The notes under the pieces were generated by a model, which worked only from the letters and a program-made list of their open reading frames with translations, did no database searches and was not told where the DNA came from. Positions 60,074 to 64,000 of a DNA stretch of 64,000 bases are shown here, in pieces. This stretch comes from Trichoplusia ni (Eukaryota > Arthropoda > Insecta > Lepidoptera > Noctuidae), in assembly GCF_003590095.1 (NCBI RefSeq), contig NC_039493.1, forward strand, positions 2,046,001 through 2,110,000. Reading direction: 5' to 3'. Every line of letters starts with the position of its first letter. The first letter of the stretch is position 1. The translations under genes and the position numbers were made by a program.

Positions 60074-62734
60074 GTTAGTATTTTGATTATTCAAATACTT
60101 TATTTGAGAATATGAATAGTTACTGACCGCATTTTTATTAGTGAAGGTGGTAAATATTATTGACCTGCCCTCTACTGTTTACCTCTTTCGGGAACTCTTG
60201 TCTTGTGACATACATTATATAACACACATGATAATTTGCGATGGTACACTAGCTGAGGTCTTGGAGTACTTCATTCACAGTTATATTATGAAAGTATTTG
60301 TGAAGGGGTCTTATGGGATTTTATTATAAAACAAGCCTCCGCGTTTCGACTTTCTCGACGACATCTTTATAATGACAATTGTAAACAACTGCAAACTAAT
60401 AACATTATCTCTTATTAGTTTAAGGGTTTCGGTGTGTAGTTCAAAATCACATTTAATAACACTTGCACATCTAAATATTATTTTCTCTTGTATTGTCTTG
60501 ACTTTAAAAAAATCAGATTCCAATTAAATTCACACATCAATTATTGAAGCTCTCCAAAGTGTTGAAAGCTGTTACTCAATAAACTATTTAAAAACGACTT
60601 CTATCACGACATTGTACAAATTACCAGAGACTACACTGTGCAAATACTTAATTGTCGCATGTAAATATATTGCGACATGTACTTGTTGTACACACATACT
60701 GACAGACAGTCCGTGCATATGACACTTGCTTAATTTACTAGTTCAATGTCGCGTTGCCTAATATTTTGTTGATGGTACAAGCGACAGGCGTGAGTGTATT
60801 GAGACAGTTTTGAGATGGCAATAAACAAATTGAATTGTAATATCGATTTTGCGCGATTTTTCAATTTGAGATTGATTAATTTTAACCAAATAATGCAGTA
60901 ACAATTTTTTTAATAAAGAGCAAGTTTATGGAATTATGGAGAAATGATGGCAAAATGTAAAAAAATATGTTTCTTTTTATTACAAATTTATAAAAATCAT
61001 CGTATAATAACTGTAATAATTTACTGACTGCATGGATTGCACCTCGTTACAATGTCGCTATTACCTTTACACTTGGCCCACACAACAATACATGTCGGCC
61101 AGAAGAATGTCACACGATTGAAATTGGAATTTTAATGATCGTAGAGCCTTTACCGACAGTCACACAGGACTTAACACGTTATGTACCGTTCACATTCTTC
61201 TATAGAATTCAGGAATACTTTATTAATGTAATTATCCATTTATAAATAGCAACGACTTTGGCAAAATCATTCAAAAGTTTTATACATTTAATTCGTCCAA
61301 AGAATATTATATTTCAGTAATAAGTATTACTTATGGTAGCAACTAAAATTGTTTCTGGAATATTTTTGCTCAGTGTGAATGAGTTTAATCCAAAGTCATA
61401 ATATTAATAAAAATGATATCGTTTGCCTAGCTGTAAGTAATTCCCTAACAGAGAAAAACCTAATAAACGAAATAAACTTAGTAAAAATTCTAAAACTTTT
61501 TAGTAAAAATACTAAAACTTCTTCCTATCACATCAATTAAAACTAACACAACCTCAAATCCTAAAGTTATAAATCCCACGTATCAACCTAGAGCTTATTC
61601 CTAGATCTTTCGAAACAGCTGATTTGAATGAGGCATACAATGCGGCGTCGGTTTGAATATACAATGGGGAATGCTTGCGGTGACCATGGAGTAGGGGTGA
61701 TGTAACACGACCTTGGGACCTCACTGATGCTCATGATTATGCAGCTTAGGTAATTGTGCTTGTTTACAAACGTACATTCTGGTACTTATTGGTTGCAACC
61801 TTTTTACTAACCCTGTTGCGTTGGTTTAGGATAGAATTCTATGGATATTTTGTGCTCAGATTGGAATATTGTGTCCCACTTTGGACAGGGATGAAGATGT
61901 CTTCTTTGACGCTTTGTAAATCGTTTATAACTTTTGTTTTTTTTCTATTTACACATAATTTTAGTTTAATGTCTTATATCTTTATGTAAAACTAAAAAAA
62001 ATAGTCAATTAATGAGATAAAACAAACAACATGATGGCAATACCTTTTGAACGACATATAAGTCTATTCGAGTCCACAATCATTGAAGATTACGAAGCCC
62101 GCGAAAATAGCAAGATTGCTTATGATATAAATTTACATAAATAGAGGAACAAATTCATAACGAAATCTGTTTTAAAGTACAACATTATCATATAATAGTT
62201 TCCGAATTTACCCAACAAGCTTGCATCCTCAGTTTTCCAAACTTGTGGCCCCCCTACAATTGAAACAATGAGATGTGTTAATCTCAACGTCTTGTCCTTC
62301 AACGCTCTGGTTATTTTGCATTTAACTAGCTTTGTTTTAACTGAACTTTGCGCAAATAGTTAAACAATGGTTCACTTTATGGCAGTTTAAGAAAAGATTA
62401 ACTAAATAAACAAGTTTAATGGTGTTAAGGTGTGAAATCGTTTTTGTAGTTAACCGTATGAGTTTTAGATAACTTTTAAAGAAAAGTTTTAAATTTATTT
62501 TCTTTGCTGAAAACAAGGAAAATAAAAATAAACATTTACTTAAATAACATAAACATTTCATTATATAAGAATAGGATTAACATTCGATTGATAATATTTT
62601 ACTACAACATAACAAGGCTTTCCTGCAATGGCGTGATGGGACTCATACATAAACTTAATAAAATCTAACTTCAATGCCCTAAATACATCCTGAAGTTTGT
62701 TAGGTAATACAGAACACATCCCACTATCCCACTA

Positions 62735-62927
62735 ATCCCACTAATATTATAAAGGCGAAAATTTGTGAGTGTGTAAGTTTGTTACTTCTTTACGTCAAAA
62801 CAGCTGAACCAATTTTAATGAAATTTGGTATGGAGTTAGCTGACACCCTGGATTAACACATAGGCTATATTACGAAAAAATATTTTATTTCCTAACCACG
62901 CTTACGAAGTCGCGGGTAACAGCTAGT
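62735..62927 (+). repeat. Lep1-like (Helitron-type) repeat, well-preserved copy
   Basis: It runs from ATCCCACTAATATTATAAAG through 'gctgaaccaattttaatgaa' and 'attaacacataggctatatt' to 'cgcgggtaacagctagta', the usual termini of this Lepidoptera-wide repeat. ATCCCACTA is tandemly repeated just before it (62719-62740). Confidence 0.7.
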
Positions 62928-62935
62928 AAATCTCT

Positions 62936-63631
62936 ATCCCACCAAAAACATTAAATGTAAAAAAATGCCAAGTCTCTCGATGCAGTCTTTCCATCGTAAA
63001 AAGTTTTGAGATCTCATAGAAGCCAAGTCCTATTCAAAATATTTTGTAGTTATAAATCAACATTTAGTAATTGTATCAATAGTTTTCTTTATTTTATAAT
63101 TATAGTGACTTGGCAATGAGCACAAGAAGAAACAAATAAAACGGCATATTTGTAGGAGTTGAAAGTTACACACACCGCATGCGTAAACATTAATATCACA
63201 AAATTAATTTTCTTTTGGTTTATCCGTGTCGTCCCAACCGAATTTCGGCAACGGCAGTCAGTCTTAGTGTACTCTCGATTCATTTACTTTCATAAAGCGA
63301 TGGCCCGTAAGGTATTCTTAATTATTGTATTGGAGCATGTAGTCGGTAGTGACCATCATGATTCACACATAACAAATAATCTGATCACTGGTCTCGTCAG
63401 TAACATTTGCACATAATTCCAGGCATCAAGCAGCTTTTAATTTGTGCTCATTGCCAAGTCACTATAATTATAATATAAAGAAAACTATTGATACAATTAC
63501 TAAATGTTGATTTATAACTACAAAATATTTTGAATAGGACTTGGCTTCTATGAGATCTCAAAACTTTTTACGATGGAAAGACTGCATCGAGAGACTTGGC
63601 ATTTTTTTACATTTAATGTTTTTGGTGGGAT
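62936..63631. repeat. Large inverted repeat: 190-bp arms, 316-bp loop
   Basis: Left arm 62936-63125 and right arm 63442-63631 are inverse complements with one mismatch noticed (CTTTATTTTATAA versus CTTTATATTATAA). Arm ends are ATCCCACCAAAAAC and GAGCACAA. The left arm starts 8 bp after the Lep1-like repeat ends. The loop has no recognised gene. No target-site duplication was identified. A transcript through here would form a long hairpin. Confidence 0.85.
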
Positions 63632-63788
63632 CTCATTTATTTTTTGTAAGTGTATTTCTTTCTTTTTTTTTAGGTGTCATAATTTCTAGGACTTCAGCTA
63701 CTGCTTTGCTTAGAACCCATTCTCTATCTCTATCTCTTTTGTTTCTTCTCTGAGACTTCGTTACTTCTAATGTAAACAAGCTTAAACT

Positions 63789-63811
63789 TATATATATATG
63801 CATATATATAT
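63789..63811. repeat. (TA)n microsatellite
   Basis: TATATATATATGCATATATATAT, an imperfect palindromic TA run at the right end of the window. Confidence 0.8.
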
Positions 63812-64000
63812 CTACTAACTTACAAACTATAGCTAAACTAAACTAAATAACACGTAAAGTTCTCCGAATATCAATTATCACTACAATATTTTTTAGTTTC
63901 GAAATGGTTTTTCATAGACAGGTGGCGCTATCAAATGAAAATTATCGAATTATTCTGAAGTACTACTTAGACTGCGCTTTGTAACGAAACCATAGCGCGA

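Larger units (their letters stand above)
60074..64000. other. Chitinase intron continuing past the window edge
   Basis: It follows the donor at 60074 and no further GH18 exon is seen. It holds a Lep1-like repeat, the 190-bp inverted repeat, pyrimidine runs and a (TA)n tract at 63789-63811. No protein-like frame was found. Confidence 0.65.

Overview
This window reads as a piece of a lepidopteran (moth or butterfly) nuclear chromosome. The genes are split by spliceosomal GT-AG introns, the background is AT-rich, and the spacers carry repeat families typical of Lepidoptera: Lep1-like Helitron-type repeats, the 'aaggcctatgtccagcagt' LINE tail and a chromosomal SINE-like unit with a B box. No bacterial, organellar or viral genome features are seen. 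One fixed-size 1,000-N gap lies at 47254-48253.

Layout. (1) 1-6444: no recognisable exon, only scattered transposon remnants. (2) 6445-8345, +: the last four coding exons of NPRL2, a GATOR1 subunit; the 5' half of the gene is off the left edge. (3) 8346-16079: convergent spacer with MITEs and two CRE palindromes. (4) 16080-30255, -: a complete eight-exon gene of 766 codons with an acidic N-terminus, a nuclear localisation signal, a coiled coil and a C-terminal MYND zinc finger. I recognise the domains but not the ortholog. A non-LTR retrotransposon with both ORFs open (18.1-22.2 kb) sits in its fifth intron in the same orientation. (5) 30256-32733: head-to-head spacer between this gene and Cdk12. 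(6) 32734-46743, +: Cdk12/CycK-type transcription kinase, with about 15 coding exons plus three candidate microexons. Six of the 3' exons carry small indels that look like consensus errors, and the C-terminal tail exon is missing next to the gap. (7) 48254-51284: an LTR retrotransposon with 1,057-bp LTRs and only 1.7 kb of non-coding interior, so non-autonomous; its 5' LTR runs into the gap. (8) 54754-60073, +: the first four visible exons of a GH18 chitinase, best matching the Cht6 (group VI) type, with the remainder beyond the right edge. Its last visible intron holds a Lep1-like repeat followed directly by a near-perfect 190-bp inverted repeat.

The four host genes are unrelated in function (TORC1 nutrient sensing, probable chromatin or transcription regulation, RNA polymerase II elongation, chitin remodelling). 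The arrangement is ordinary animal gene spacing, not an operon. The observations most worth checking are the microexon array in Cdk12, the large inverted repeat at 62.9-63.6 kb, the LTR element without gag-pol, and the LINE whose ORF2 has lost part of its endonuclease in frame.
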